Below, piece after piece: positions 52,167-61,180 of a DNA stretch of 64,000 bases (position 1 is the first letter of the stretch; the number at the start of each line of letters is the position of its first letter). Source of the stretch: Zoogloeaceae bacterium (lineage in GTDB: Bacteria > Pseudomonadota > Gammaproteobacteria > Burkholderiales > Rhodocyclaceae). The DNA lies in the NCBI GenBank assembly GCA_024235655.1, contig JACKLY010000001.1, forward strand, positions 372,001 to 436,000, in the 5' to 3' direction. The translations under genes were made by a program, and so were the position numbers. The notes under the pieces were generated by a model. That model was not told the DNA's origin and made no database searches. It was given only the letters and a program-made list of their open reading frames with translations.

Positions 52167-52958
52167 ATGTACCAATCGATCCTCACCGAAGTCGACGGAC
52201 CGCTCGGCATCCTGACAATGAACAAGGCAGAGCGGCACAATGCCTTTGACGAAGTGCTGATCGCCGAGATCACTGCCGGGCTCAAGGAGTTGGAAGCTGA
52301 CCCGCAGGTGCGCGCGGTCGTGCTGTCGTCGACCGGCAAGAGTTTCTGTGCCGGTGCCGACCTCAACTGGATGAAGCGTGCCGCCGGCTACACACCGGAA
52401 GAGAATCTGCGCGATTCACGCAACCTGGCGACCTTGCTGTCGACGCTGAACGAATTGTCGAAACCCACTGTGGCCCGTATCCAGGGACCGGCCTACGGCG
52501 GCGGAGTTGGTTTGATTGCCGCCTGTGACATTGCCATTGCCACCTTCGAGGCGCAGTTTGCGCTGACTGAGGTCAAGCTCGGCATCATTCCGGCGGTGAT
52601 CAGCCCTTATGTCATTGCTGCCATCGGCGAGCGTTATTCGCGCCGCTACATGCTTACCGCTGAACGCTTCTCCGCCTCCGAGGCTTACCGCATCGGCCTC
52701 GTGCACGAGATCGTCCCTGACGAAGCCGGGCTCGACGAAGCAGTGGGCGAAGTGGTCGACGCCTTGCTGAAAAATGGCCCACGGGCACAGGGCGAATGCA
52801 AGGCGCTGATCCGCGTTGTCGCCGGGCAGCCGATTGATGATGCAACCATCGAAGAAACTGCACTGCGCATTACCCGCGTGCGCGCGAGTGCCGAGGGCAA
52901 GGAAGGGCTGACGGCCTTTCTTGAGAAACGTAAGCCGAGCTGGCTGGGAGGCGTTTGA
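52167..52958 (+). CDS. liuC: Methylglutaconyl-CoA hydratase (enoyl-CoA hydratase family)
   Basis: Crotonase-fold enzyme of 263 residues that hydrates 3-methylglutaconyl-CoA to HMG-CoA. The oxyanion hole is in FCAGADLNWMKR and GPAYGGGVGLIAACD, with AQFALTEVKLGIIPA following. It sits between the two carboxylase subunits, the standard liu arrangement. TTGGAGACAACT precedes the ATG. It ends one base before the liuD start. Confidence 0.93.
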   Translation: MYQSILTEVDGPLGILTMNKAERHNAFDEVLIAEITAGLKELEADPQVRAVVLSSTGKSFCAGADLNWMKRAAGYTPEENLRDSRNLATLLSTLNELSKPTVARIQGPAYGGGVGLIAACDIAIATFEAQFALTEVKLGIIPAVISPYVIAAIGERYSRRYMLTAERFSASEAYRIGLVHEIVPDEAGLDEAVGEVVDALLKNGPRAQGECKALIRVVAGQPIDDATIEETALRITRVRASAEGKEGLTAFLEKRKPSWLGGV

Positions 52959-52959
52959 G

Positions 52960-54981
52960 ATGATCGGAAAACTGCTGATCGCAAACCGCGGAGAGATTGC
53001 CTGCCGCGTGATCAAGACTGCGCGACGCATGGGCGTGCGAACCGTTGCCGTTTATTCCGAAGCCGATGCCGAGGCGCGGCACGTGCGCATGGCCGACGAG
53101 GCCGTCTGCATCGGCCCGGCTGCCGTGCGCGAATCCTACCTGGTGGTCGACAAGATCATCGATGCAGCTAAGCGCACCGGCGCGCAGGCCATTCATCCGG
53201 GCTACGGCTTCCTTTCCGAGAACGCCGATTTTGCCGAACGCTGTGCGACGGAGGGGTTGATTTTTGTCGGTCCGCCGGCCTCATCGATTTGCGCCATGGG
53301 TTCGAAAAGTGCGGCCAAAACACTGATGGAAAAAGCGGCTGTGCCACTGACGCCGGGTTATCACGGCGACAATCAGGAGCCGGCTTTCCTGCATGCGCAA
53401 GCCGATGCCATCGGTTATCCGGTGCTGATCAAGGCCAGTGCCGGTGGCGGTGGCAAGGGTATGCGTCTGGTCGAGAAAAGCGAGGATTTCCATGCCGCGC
53501 TGGCTTCCTGCAAACGTGAAGCGCAATCCTCTTTTGGCGATGAGCATGTGCTGGTCGAGCGCTATGTGACGCGACCACGCCACATCGAGATTCAGGTGTT
53601 TGCCGATTCGCAGGGCAACGGCGTTTACCTGTTCGAACGCGATTGCTCGGTGCAACGTCGGCACCAGAAAGTGCTGGAAGAAGCGCCGGCGCCAGGCATG
53701 ACCGAAGCGCGCCGCCGCGAAATGGGCGAGGCAGCGGTTGCTGCGGCGAAGGCGGTTGGCTATGTCGGTGCCGGTACGGTCGAGTTCATTGCCGAGCAGG
53801 ATGGCCGGTTCTACTTCATGGAGATGAACACCCGCCTGCAGGTCGAGCATCCGGTAACCGAAATGATTTCCGGCCAGGATCTGGTGGAATGGCAGCTTCG
53901 TGTTGCCGCCGGGGAGCCGCTGCCTTTGCGTCAGGATCAGTTGCAACTGCGCGGTCATGCGCTGGAAGCGCGGATCTATGCCGAGGATGCAAACAAGGGT
54001 TTCCTGCCTTCGACCGGCAAGCTGGTGCATTTGTTGCCACCGGCAGAGAGCCTCAATGTGCGCGTGGACACGGGCGTCGAAGAGGGAGACGAGATCACGC
54101 CGCACTACGATCCGATGATCGCCAAGCTGATCGTCTGGGACGAAAACCGCGACGCCGCGCTGGCCCGTATGCGCCGGGCACTGGCCGACTACCGCGTGGT
54201 TGGTGTAACTACGAACATCGATTTCCTGTCCCGGCTCGTTGCCTGCCCGGCCTTTGCCAGCGCTGATCTGGATACCGGGCTGATCGAGCGCAGTCGCGGC
54301 TTCCTGTTCCCCGAGGCGGTGAGTACGCCGCGTACCGTGCTGCTGGTTGCCGCCGTCGGCGAACTGCTCTACGAGGCGCATGTAGCACGGGAGAAGGCCA
54401 GGCACAGCCAGGACCCGTGGTCGCCATGGCATGCCCGCGACGGCTGGCGCCTCAACCTGCAGGCCTCGCGCACCATCGGCTTCCGTGATGGCGAAACGCT
54501 GGTCGAAGTGAAAGTCGCCTATGGCCTCGATGCAGCCAACCCCAGCTGGCAGCTTTCGGTCGGCGGTGAAACCACGCTGGCTCGCGGCAAGAAGCTCGAT
54601 GGCGACCGCTTTGCCGTTGAGCTCGATGACCGCCGGTTGATCGCCAGCGTCATCGCCACCGGCAACCGTCGCACCGTATTCCTCAATGGCCAGACCTGGA
54701 TCATCGAACGTGACGACCCGCTGCATCTGGTCGAAGCCGGTGGCGCCCAAGGGGGCGGCCTCACCGCCCCGATGCCGGGCAAGGTCGTCGCGCTGCTCGC
54801 GCAGCCCGGCCAGAAGGTGGAGAAGGGGGCGCCGCTGCTGATTCTCGAAGCGATGAAGATGGAACACACCATCACTGCGCCGAAGGATGGCGTCGTCAAG
54901 GCCTTCTGCTATGCGGCGGGAGATCAGGTAGCGGATGGGGCGGAACTGGTCGAGTTTGCCGGGGCCGAGGAAAAGAAATGA
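52960..54981 (+). CDS. liuD: Methylcrotonyl-CoA carboxylase, biotin carboxylase/carrier (alpha) subunit
   Basis: A 673-residue protein. It has a biotin carboxylase N-domain starting MIGKLLIANRGEIACRVI, an ATP-grasp domain with the glycine-rich KASAGGGGKGMR and RDCSVQRRHQK, a joining region, and a C-terminal biotin carrier domain with biotinyl lysine K633 in LEAMKMEH. It carboxylates biotin using bicarbonate and ATP. The bicarbonate demand gives a rationale for the carbonic anhydrase domain encoded upstream in this operon. The stop overlaps the HMG-CoA lyase start by four bases. Confidence 0.96.
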   Translation: MIGKLLIANRGEIACRVIKTARRMGVRTVAVYSEADAEARHVRMADEAVCIGPAAVRESYLVVDKIIDAAKRTGAQAIHPGYGFLSENADFAERCATEGLIFVGPPASSICAMGSKSAAKTLMEKAAVPLTPGYHGDNQEPAFLHAQADAIGYPVLIKASAGGGGKGMRLVEKSEDFHAALASCKREAQSSFGDEHVLVERYVTRPRHIEIQVFADSQGNGVYLFERDCSVQRRHQKVLEEAPAPGMTEARRREMGEAAVAAAKAVGYVGAGTVEFIAEQDGRFYFMEMNTRLQVEHPVTEMISGQDLVEWQLRVAAGEPLPLRQDQLQLRGHALEARIYAEDANKGFLPSTGKLVHLLPPAESLNVRVDTGVEEGDEITPHYDPMIAKLIVWDENRDAALARMRRALADYRVVGVTTNIDFLSRLVACPAFASADLDTGLIERSRGFLFPEAVSTPRTVLLVAAVGELLYEAHVAREKARHSQDPWSPWHARDGWRLNLQASRTIGFRDGETLVEVKVAYGLDAANPSWQLSVGGETTLARGKKLDGDRFAVELDDRRLIASVIATGNRRTVFLNGQTWIIERDDPLHLVEAGGAQGGGLTAPMPGKVVALLAQPGQKVEKGAPLLILEAMKMEHTITAPKDGVVKAFCYAAGDQVADGAELVEFAGAEEKK

Positions 54982-55883
54982 GCCTGCCGAGAAGCGTAAA
55001 AATCGTTGAAGTCGGCCCGCGCGACGGGCTGCAGAACGAGAAGCAGCTGGTGCCGACGGCGGTCAAGGTCGAACTGATCGAGCGGCTGGCCGAGGCCGGC
55101 CTGCAGGCGGTCGAGGCGACGTCCTTCGTTTCGCCGAAATGGGTTCCGCAGATGGGCGATAACGCCGAGGTGATGCAGCAGATCCGGCGCAAGGCCGGTG
55201 TTGCCTACCCGGTGCTGGCGCCCAACCTCAAGGGCTTCGATGCAGCCGTGGAAGCCGGTGCGACCGAGGTGGCGGTCTTCGGTGCCGCGTCGGAAGCCTT
55301 CTCGCAAAAGAACATCAACTGCTCGGTGGCCGAGAGCATCAAGCGCTTCGAACCCGTCATCTGTGCAGCGCTTGCGCTCGACATGAAGGTGCGTGGTTAC
55401 GTTTCCTGTGTCGTCGGCTGTCCGTACGAAGGTGCCGTGGCACCGCAGAAAACCGCCGAAGTCGCTCAGCGCCTGTTCGACATGGGCTGCTACGAAGTTT
55501 CGCTCGGCGACACCATCGGCGTCGGCAACCCGGTGTCGATCCAGCGCATGATCGAAGCCTGCGCACGGCACGTGCCGATGGCGAAACTGGCTGGTCACTA
55601 TCACGACACCTACGGCATGGCGATTACCAATATCTATGCCTCCATGGAACTGGGCATGCGTATTTTTGATAGTTCGGTGGCAGGTCTCGGCGGCTGTCCC
55701 TATGCGGCTGGTGCTTCGGGGAACGTGGCTACCGAAGATGTCGTCTACCTGCTGAACGGACTCAACATCGAAACGGGAATCGACATGGAAAAATTGCTCG
55801 CAGCCGGCCAGTTCATCCTCGAGCACCTGGGGCGCGAGCCGGCTTCAAAGGTTGCCAAAGTACTGCTGGCAAAAAAAGGCTGA
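54978..55883 (+). CDS. liuE: Hydroxymethylglutaryl-CoA lyase
   Basis: Splits HMG-CoA into acetyl-CoA and acetoacetate, the last step of leucine degradation. The TIM-barrel enzyme has 301 residues with the metal-site start VEVGPRDGLQNEK, HYHDTYGMA, and the flexible cysteine loop GLGGCPYAAGASGNVATED. It is translationally coupled to liuD by ATGA. It closes the core liu cluster. Confidence 0.96.
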   Translation: MSLPRSVKIVEVGPRDGLQNEKQLVPTAVKVELIERLAEAGLQAVEATSFVSPKWVPQMGDNAEVMQQIRRKAGVAYPVLAPNLKGFDAAVEAGATEVAVFGAASEAFSQKNINCSVAESIKRFEPVICAALALDMKVRGYVSCVVGCPYEGAVAPQKTAEVAQRLFDMGCYEVSLGDTIGVGNPVSIQRMIEACARHVPMAKLAGHYHDTYGMAITNIYASMELGMRIFDSSVAGLGGCPYAAGASGNVATEDVVYLLNGLNIETGIDMEKLLAAGQFILEHLGREPASKVAKVLLAKKG

Positions 55884-55888
55884 TTGAA

Positions 55889-56080
55889 GTGAGCGCAGCG
55901 GTACCTTCTCCGTGCATCAATGTCTGCAAAATGGATGCGGAGAATGCCCTGTGCCTCGGGTGTTTGCGCACGCTGGAAGAAATCGCCCAGTGGAGTCGGG
56001 CTTCGAACACAGTGAAGCAGGAGATTCTTGACGCAGTTGCCCGGCGTCGGGTGGTGCAGGAAGCGGCAGGCAGGAAATGA
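55889..56080 (+). CDS. DUF1289 small cysteine protein
   Basis: A 63-residue DUF1289 protein with PCINVCKMD and LCLGCLRTLEEIAQW, four cysteines likely to bind a metal or an Fe-S cluster. The start is a GTG six bases after the liuE stop. The function is unknown. The next, overlapping gene is a second short protein with the same cysteine pattern. Confidence 0.82.
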   Translation: MSAAVPSPCINVCKMDAENALCLGCLRTLEEIAQWSRASNTVKQEILDAVARRRVVQEAAGRK

Positions 56081-56259
56081 CCGAAGAAGATCCTTATCTC
56101 TGCGTCGGCGTCTGCATGCTTGACCCTGATTCCGGCTACTGTCTTGGCTGTGGCCGTCCGCCGCTACCCGTGCCGAACGAGGCCATTGTCGTGGAGGAGC
56201 AGCTGGATCCGCACCCGGAGTATCTGCCGGCACACGGCGATCCGGATTCGCCGGCGTGA
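56077..56259 (+). CDS. DUF1289-like small cysteine protein, divergent second copy
   Basis: A 60-residue protein with CVGVCMLDPDSGYCLGCGRP, the same C-x3-C ... C-x2-C pattern as the preceding gene, but followed by a proline/acidic tail in place of the LEEIAQW helix. It overlaps the preceding gene (ATGA) and the following gene (GTGA), so the three are coupled. The function is unknown. It is probably a duplicated, diverged DUF1289 member. Confidence 0.72.
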   Translation: MTEEDPYLCVGVCMLDPDSGYCLGCGRPPLPVPNEAIVVEEQLDPHPEYLPAHGDPDSPA

Positions 56260-57170
56260 GCAGCATGCTTCCCGATAGCTTGCTGGTGCTCGAACGCGGC
56301 TGGCTTTCATCGAACAATATTCTGGGTTTTGAAGGCAGCAAGGCAACGTTGGTTGACAGTGGTTATGTCAGCCATGCCGGACAGACGCTGGCCCTGCTTG
56401 AGCATGCATTGGAAGGCAGGCAGCTGACGCAGCTGATCAACACCCATTCACATTCTGATCATATCGGCGGCAATGCTGCCGTGCAGGCAGCACACCATTG
56501 CCACATCACCGTGCCGCAAGGCATCGCAGCCACCATTGCCGAGTGGGATGAGGATGCGCTGCTGCTGTCGCCGCTCGGCCAGCGAGCTGCACGTTTCAGA
56601 CACGATGCGACTTATGGCAATGGCGATGAATTCAGCTTTGCTGCACTCAACTGGCGTGCTCTTGCCGTTCCCGGCCATGACATGGATGCGCTGGCGCTCT
56701 ACAACCCCGAGCAGCAGATACTCATTTCCGGTGACGCGCTGTGGGAAGACGGTTTCGGCGTCATCTTCGCTGAATTGCTGGGCAATCCGGAGGGGCTGAA
56801 GTCAACACGGGAAACGCTGGAAATGCTGGCCCGTCTGCCGATCAATGTCGTGATTCCCGGACACGGCGCCCCCTTTGCGGAGGTAGATGCTGCTTTCGAG
56901 CGTGCCTTCCGTCGCCTGGCTGCCTTCGAGCAGAGCATTGATCGGCTGGCCCGTCATGCGCTGAAAGTGATGCTCGCCTTCTTCATGCTCGAAAAGCGGC
57001 AAATACCCCGTGACACCCTGCCCGAGTTTCTCTCGGGCCTGTCCTTCGTGCGGCACGTCAATGCCTGCTACCTTGGTTATGACAATGAGGCGCTGGCTGG
57101 CTGGCTGGTCAATGATCTGGTTCGAGCCGGAGCACTGCGGGAAGAGCATGGGGTGCTGTACGCAACTTAG
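56256..57170 (+). CDS. Metallo-beta-lactamase-fold hydrolase
   Basis: A 304-residue MBL-fold enzyme with the zinc motif THSHSDHIGG, a further histidine in VPGHDMDAL, ISGDALWEDG and IPGHGAPF, plus a helical C-terminal extension. It is not closely like the other MBL protein at 41391-42419. It starts with GTG overlapping the preceding stop, or with ATG 56265. The substrate is unknown; glyoxalase II-like or quinoprotein-relay-like thioester hydrolysis are possible. Confidence 0.84.
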   Translation: MSSMLPDSLLVLERGWLSSNNILGFEGSKATLVDSGYVSHAGQTLALLEHALEGRQLTQLINTHSHSDHIGGNAAVQAAHHCHITVPQGIAATIAEWDEDALLLSPLGQRAARFRHDATYGNGDEFSFAALNWRALAVPGHDMDALALYNPEQQILISGDALWEDGFGVIFAELLGNPEGLKSTRETLEMLARLPINVVIPGHGAPFAEVDAAFERAFRRLAAFEQSIDRLARHALKVMLAFFMLEKRQIPRDTLPEFLSGLSFVRHVNACYLGYDNEALAGWLVNDLVRAGALREEHGVLYAT

Positions 57171-57220
57171 GTGAGTCGTGGATAATCAGCGCTTGTTCAG
57201 TCATTGCCCTGCGGAAAATC

Positions 57221-57625
57221 ATGAGCCCATTTCGCCAGTTCAAAGCCATCCGGTGTGTCACCGTGTTTGTGGCACTGATAACCCTCAGTGCCAGCGCCCT
57301 GCCGGATGAAAATTATGCCGAAGGCTGGACGGATGCTTTGTTCAGAGCGTCTGTCGATTACTGTCGCGAGGATATGCAGGCTAAGCTGATCAAGGATTAT
57401 CTGGATCGCCACCAGCTATCGACCGAGCAGTTGCCGGACGATTTCAAAACCACTTTCGCCCCGGTTGTTGCACCCTATCTCAAGATGTGTGATTGCATCT
57501 ATCAGTCGGTGGCAAGGGAAGTGCCCTACAGCGCCTTCTACAACCCCTCATCTTCGCTGGCCAAGGAGCGGACACGACAACTCGTCGCACCGGGCGGTCT
57601 GTGCGAAGTAAAGAGTGGTGACTGA
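57221..57625 (+). CDS. Secreted protein of unknown function
   Basis: A 134-residue protein with a signal peptide (about 1-27, hydrophobic VTVFVALITLSASAL). The mature part has four cysteines, including MCDCIY, and helices. No family recognised. The next gene overlaps its stop region and also encodes a secreted protein. Confidence 0.7.
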   Translation: MSPFRQFKAIRCVTVFVALITLSASALPDENYAEGWTDALFRASVDYCREDMQAKLIKDYLDRHQLSTEQLPDDFKTTFAPVVAPYLKMCDCIYQSVAREVPYSAFYNPSSSLAKERTRQLVAPGGLCEVKSGD

Positions 57626-57626
57626 A

Positions 57627-58046
57627 ATGTGGCTGACGCGCATTCGGCATTCCGGAGTGAGGCACACAACTTTTGGCGTGCTGGCCTTGCTGCTCAGCAG
57701 CAGTGCATTGGCACAGTGGTCGCTGCTGGGCCGGAACGAAAATTTGCGCATCTATCTCGCCGATTCGGAAATCCGGCGCAATGGCGATATTGCTCAGATG
57801 TGGCAGATGTACGATTACGTGATTGCACAGTGGATTGGCAACCGGGTGATCTATTCAGTGAGGAATCTGGTGGAGTACGACTGCGCCGGCAAGCGTAGCC
57901 GCACCATTGCCGGCGCGGCCTACTCGGAACAGATGGGGCGTGGTAGTGTGGTCGCCTCCGAAGAGGCGGCTAATGCCGAATGGGCAGCAGTGCCTGCCGG
58001 CGGCTCGCAGGAAAAGATGTGGCAGGTGGCTTGCGGCAAGAATTGA
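57627..58046 (+). CDS. Secreted protein, surface-adhesin protein E-like
   Basis: A 139-residue protein with a signal peptide ending near SALAQ. The mature domain has WSLLGRNENLRIYLADSEIRRNG, MWQMYDY and a C-terminal cysteine pair, resembling the surface-adhesin E-like family that is common as short periplasmic proteins in betaproteobacteria. The start is taken as ATG 57627; two GTG codons at 57615 and 57618 are in frame. The function is unknown. Confidence 0.72.
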   Translation: MWLTRIRHSGVRHTTFGVLALLLSSSALAQWSLLGRNENLRIYLADSEIRRNGDIAQMWQMYDYVIAQWIGNRVIYSVRNLVEYDCAGKRSRTIAGAAYSEQMGRGSVVASEEAANAEWAAVPAGGSQEKMWQVACGKN

Positions 58047-58064
58047 TACCGGCCAGCCGGTATC
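58045..58064. terminator. Perfect 9-bp inverted repeat between convergent genes
   Basis: GATACCGGC and GCCGGTATC are separated by CA, overlapping the stop of the plus-strand gene. It lies between two converging genes and could act as a bidirectional terminator, but neither strand has a T run after it, so the call is weak. Confidence 0.35.
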
Positions 58065-58077
58065 CATCTGCGCTTCT

Positions 58078-58653
58078 TCAGCCTTGACGAATCGCCTGGG
58101 CGATATCGCTGCTCAGCTTTGCCAGTGCCCGGCTATGGGCTGCGACCAGTGCTTCAAAACCGGGGCCGGCAACCGCTTCGCGCACGACCGAGCGCCCGGT
58201 TTGCGGCTTGCCACCGGTCGCTGCTCGAATCGTCCACAAGGCCACCAGTTCGACTCTTTCACCCGGGTGGGCATCGAAGGCCTGGATGTCAATCAGTACC
58301 TGATAGTCGGCTTGGCTGCGGGTGCTTTGCGCATAACTCCAGACCTTGGCCGTACCCAGATCCTGCGCCAGGTTGCTGACCAGCACGCTGGCAATATTTC
58401 CCTTGAGCGAACCTGCCCAGCGGTGAAACTCGTCCATCGCCACCTGGTTATTGCTGTTACGGACGACGAGGCGTGGCTGGTCAAGCAGTTCGGGCAGGTG
58501 TACCGGCCCGACGATGACGCTGCTGGCTGCATGGCTGCTGGAGACGGCAGTCGGGTTTTCGGCGCTCAAAGTGTAGTAGTGCGTTTTCGGCGTGGTGCTG
58601 CTGCAGGCGGCGAGCAGGATTGCAGCAGTGACTAATACAAGACGTTGTTTCAT
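58078..58653 (-). CDS. pqiC: PqiC-type outer-membrane lipoprotein (ABC-type transport auxiliary component)
   Basis: A 191-residue lipoprotein with a signal peptide ending in the lipobox LAAC (AAILLAACSS). The domain matches the PqiC/YmbA family: HYYTLSAENP, IVGPVHLPELLDQPRLVVR, RWAGSLKGNIASVL. With PqiA and PqiB it forms an inter-membrane lipid conduit. Here its partner pqiB, which overlaps its start by four bases, is truncated, so the complex is probably lost unless intact copies exist elsewhere. Confidence 0.9.
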   Translation of the reverse strand: MKQRLVLVTAAILLAACSSTTPKTHYYTLSAENPTAVSSSHAASSVIVGPVHLPELLDQPRLVVRNSNNQVAMDEFHRWAGSLKGNIASVLVSNLAQDLGTAKVWSYAQSTRSQADYQVLIDIQAFDAHPGERVELVALWTIRAATGGKPQTGRSVVREAVAGPGFEALVAAHSRALAKLSSDIAQAIRQG

Positions 58654-59015
58654 TGTTGTGGCTCCTCTGCCGGCTTGCCGAAGATCAGGGATTGCGGCTG
58701 GCGCTCAACATAGTCGGTGAGCACCTTGAGCGATGCCGCCGTACGGGACAGCTCACGTAATGCTTCTCGCAGATCGGTCTGCAACGGTGACTCGTCGGCC
58801 ATGATCCTTTCAGCACTCTTCATTGCATTTCTCGCGTCGAGCAATGTCTTGCTGAACTCGGGAACAGTCTCTCCTTCCAGTCGCTTGACCAGGCCGTCGG
58901 TATCTGCGAGCAATTGATCCAGTTTCTTCATCAGGCCGCTGACGGTTTTTTCAAACTCCTGCATTTTTCCTGGAATGGAGGGAATCTGCGGCGGGTAGCT
59001 TGTTGGATCAAACGG
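58650..59015 (-). pseudogene. pqiB: pqiB, 3' remnant truncated at the restriction-modification locus
   Basis: The coding match extends beyond the only ATG in the frame (58964), back to about 59015, where a stop codon ends it. The extra 17 codons read PFDPTSYPPQIPSIPGK, a typical MCE/PqiB segment. The rest is the PqiB C-terminal helix region ending in LIFGKP. Normal PqiB is over 500 residues, so only the last quarter or so is left and the MCE beta-barrel domains are missing. The break lies about 130 bases before hsdM. A 104-residue protein could still be made from ATG 58964, but it would lack the MCE domains. Confidence 0.8.
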
Positions 59016-59088
59016 CTATCTGCATTCTGAGGTTGGAAGCCTCTGCGCGGCACCAGTGAGAATTTAGTCTGTTTTGTGCAAAAACTGG

Positions 59089-59116
59089 TTGAAATGCTTT
59101 TTTGGTGTGGTATGCT
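59089..59116 (+). promoter_or_regulatory. Probable sigma-70 promoter of hsdM
   Basis: TTGAAA at 59089-59094 and TATGCT at 59111-59116 are 16 bases apart and precede the hsdM start by 31 bases. The sequence between 59016 and 59146 otherwise holds no gene and is visibly richer in A and T than its surroundings. Confidence 0.5.
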
Positions 59117-59146
59117 GTTTCGTGCAAACTAGGGTTGGAGCACGAT

Positions 59147-61165
59147 ATGGCGGAACTGGCAGGATCAGGAGCATCGTTGGCGGACTTCATCTGGAAGAAC
59201 GCCGAGGACTTGTGGGGCGACTTCAAGCACACGGACTTTGGCAAGATCATCTTGCCCTTCACGCTGCTTCGCCGACTCGAATGCGTCCTTGAGAAAACAC
59301 GCCAGGAAGTGCGCGACGCACATGCGGCGCACAAGGAGTCCGGAATCGATCTCGACCTTATCCTGCGTCAGACTACGCGGTACCCGTTCTACAACACGTC
59401 CGAATACGAACTCGCAACATTGGGCGGCACCAAGACCCGCCAGAACCTTCAGGACTACATCGCGCACTTCTCCGACAACGCGCGGGTCATCTTCGAGCAG
59501 TTCGATTTCACCAATACCGTCATCCGGCTCGACAAGGCTGGGGTGCTGTTCAAGATTTGCAAGAACTTCGCGGCGGTCGACCTGCATCCGAACGTGGTGC
59601 CGGACCGCGTGATGAGCAACCTCTACGAGCATCTGATCCGTCGCTTCGGGGCTGAGGTCAATGAGGGTGCCGAAGACTTCATGACGCCACGCGATGTCGT
59701 GCATCTAGCAACGGCCCTGGTGCTGGACCCGGACGACGAACTTTTCGAGGCCAATCCCGGCCTGATTCGCACACTGTATGACCCGACCTGTGGCACGGGC
59801 GGCTTCCTCAGTGACGCTATGAACCACGTTGCCGAGTATGGCAACCGCTTCAAGGTGCCCCCGGTTCTGATTCCTCACGGACAAGAGCTTGAACCTGAAA
59901 CCCATGCTGTCTGTTTGACCGGCATGCTGCTGCGGACACTGGAATCCGACCCTGGGCGCGATCTGTCCAAGAACATCAAGCTGGGCAGCACTCTGTCCAA
60001 CGATCAGTTCCCCAACGACCGATTCCACTACGGCCTGTCAAATCCGCCCTTCGGCAAGAAGTGGGAAAAAGACTCGGGGGCCGTCAATACCGAATACACG
60101 GAGAAGGGTTACGACGGCCGTTTCGGCCCTGGCCTGCCACGGATCAACGACGGGTCGATGCTGTTCCTGCTGCATCTGGCCAGCAAGTTGGAGCTGCCCG
60201 AGCACGGCGGCGGTCGTGCCGCCATCGTCTTGTCCGGCTCGCCGCTTTTCAACGGAGGTGCGGGTTCAGGGGAATCTGAGATCCGCCGCTGGCTGCTGGA
60301 GCAGGACTTGGTGGATGTCATCGTTGCGATGCCGACCGAAATCTTCTTCCGTACTGGCATCGGCACCTATCTCTGGGTTCTCTCGAACAAAAAGCCCAAG
60401 AACCGACGGGGCAAGGTTCAATTGATCAACGCCACGGACCTTTGGACCTCGATCAAGAACGAAGGTAACAAGCGTCGAATAATCAGCGATGACCAGCGGC
60501 GGCAAATTGTCGATGTCTATGCTACTGCCGAAGGTGGCGAACTCAGCCGCATGATCGACTACCGCCGGTTCGGCTATCGCCGTCTCCGTGTGCTTCGTCC
60601 TTTGCGCATGTCGCTTCACGTCAATGCCAAAACGATGGCACGTCTCATGGAAGAGAAAGCCTGGGCCAAGCTCGCGCCTGAAATCCAAGCTGCGTGGCAG
60701 CGGGCTTTGAAGCCGCACATGGACTCGACACACCCGTTCGCCTGGGCTGAGTCCTTCGCGGACGAGGCAGCCAAGAAGGATGCCGCCATCGGTAAGGTCG
60801 GCAAGCCGTTTATCAAGGCGCTGATCAATGCCTTCGGCCTCCGCGATCCAGAAGGCGACCCGGTTGTCGATACGGATGGCAGCACCGTTGCGGACAGTGA
60901 CCTGACGGACTACGAGAACGTACCGTTCCTTGAGAATATCCGTGACTACTTCGCCCGTGAGGTGCTGCCCCACGTTCCGGACGCATGGATCGACGAGTCC
61001 TATGTCGACAAGAAAGATAAGGGTGTCGGCATTGTTGGCTACGAGATCAACTTCAACCGCTTTTTCTACAAGTACGAAGCACCGCCCAAGTTGGAGGACA
61101 TCGACCGCGAGTTGAAGCGGGTAGAAGCCGAGATTGCGGCGCTGCTGGGCGAAGTCACAGAGTAA
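59147..61165 (+). CDS. hsdM: Type I restriction-modification system DNA methyltransferase subunit
   Basis: Adenine-N6 methyltransferase of 673 residues. It has the helical N-terminal domain typical of HsdM (IWKNAEDLWGDFKHTDFGKI), the SAM motif I DPTCGTGGFL at about 212-221, and the catalytic NPPF at 299-302. A long C-terminal region follows, which is larger than in E. coli HsdM (about 530) and fits the subgroup with 650-700 residues. ATG 59147 has TTGGAG upstream. It begins the locus, 131 bases from the break in pqiB. Confidence 0.93.
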   Translation: MAELAGSGASLADFIWKNAEDLWGDFKHTDFGKIILPFTLLRRLECVLEKTRQEVRDAHAAHKESGIDLDLILRQTTRYPFYNTSEYELATLGGTKTRQNLQDYIAHFSDNARVIFEQFDFTNTVIRLDKAGVLFKICKNFAAVDLHPNVVPDRVMSNLYEHLIRRFGAEVNEGAEDFMTPRDVVHLATALVLDPDDELFEANPGLIRTLYDPTCGTGGFLSDAMNHVAEYGNRFKVPPVLIPHGQELEPETHAVCLTGMLLRTLESDPGRDLSKNIKLGSTLSNDQFPNDRFHYGLSNPPFGKKWEKDSGAVNTEYTEKGYDGRFGPGLPRINDGSMLFLLHLASKLELPEHGGGRAAIVLSGSPLFNGGAGSGESEIRRWLLEQDLVDVIVAMPTEIFFRTGIGTYLWVLSNKKPKNRRGKVQLINATDLWTSIKNEGNKRRIISDDQRRQIVDVYATAEGGELSRMIDYRRFGYRRLRVLRPLRMSLHVNAKTMARLMEEKAWAKLAPEIQAAWQRALKPHMDSTHPFAWAESFADEAAKKDAAIGKVGKPFIKALINAFGLRDPEGDPVVDTDGSTVADSDLTDYENVPFLENIRDYFAREVLPHVPDAWIDESYVDKKDKGVGIVGYEINFNRFFYKYEAPPKLEDIDRELKRVEAEIAALLGEVTE

Positions 61166-61180
61166 GAAACGGAGCGAGTA

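Noticed and set aside
53281..54867. 528-codon minus-strand frame opposite liuD
   Set aside because: liuD motifs are unambiguous and the antisense frame lacks features.
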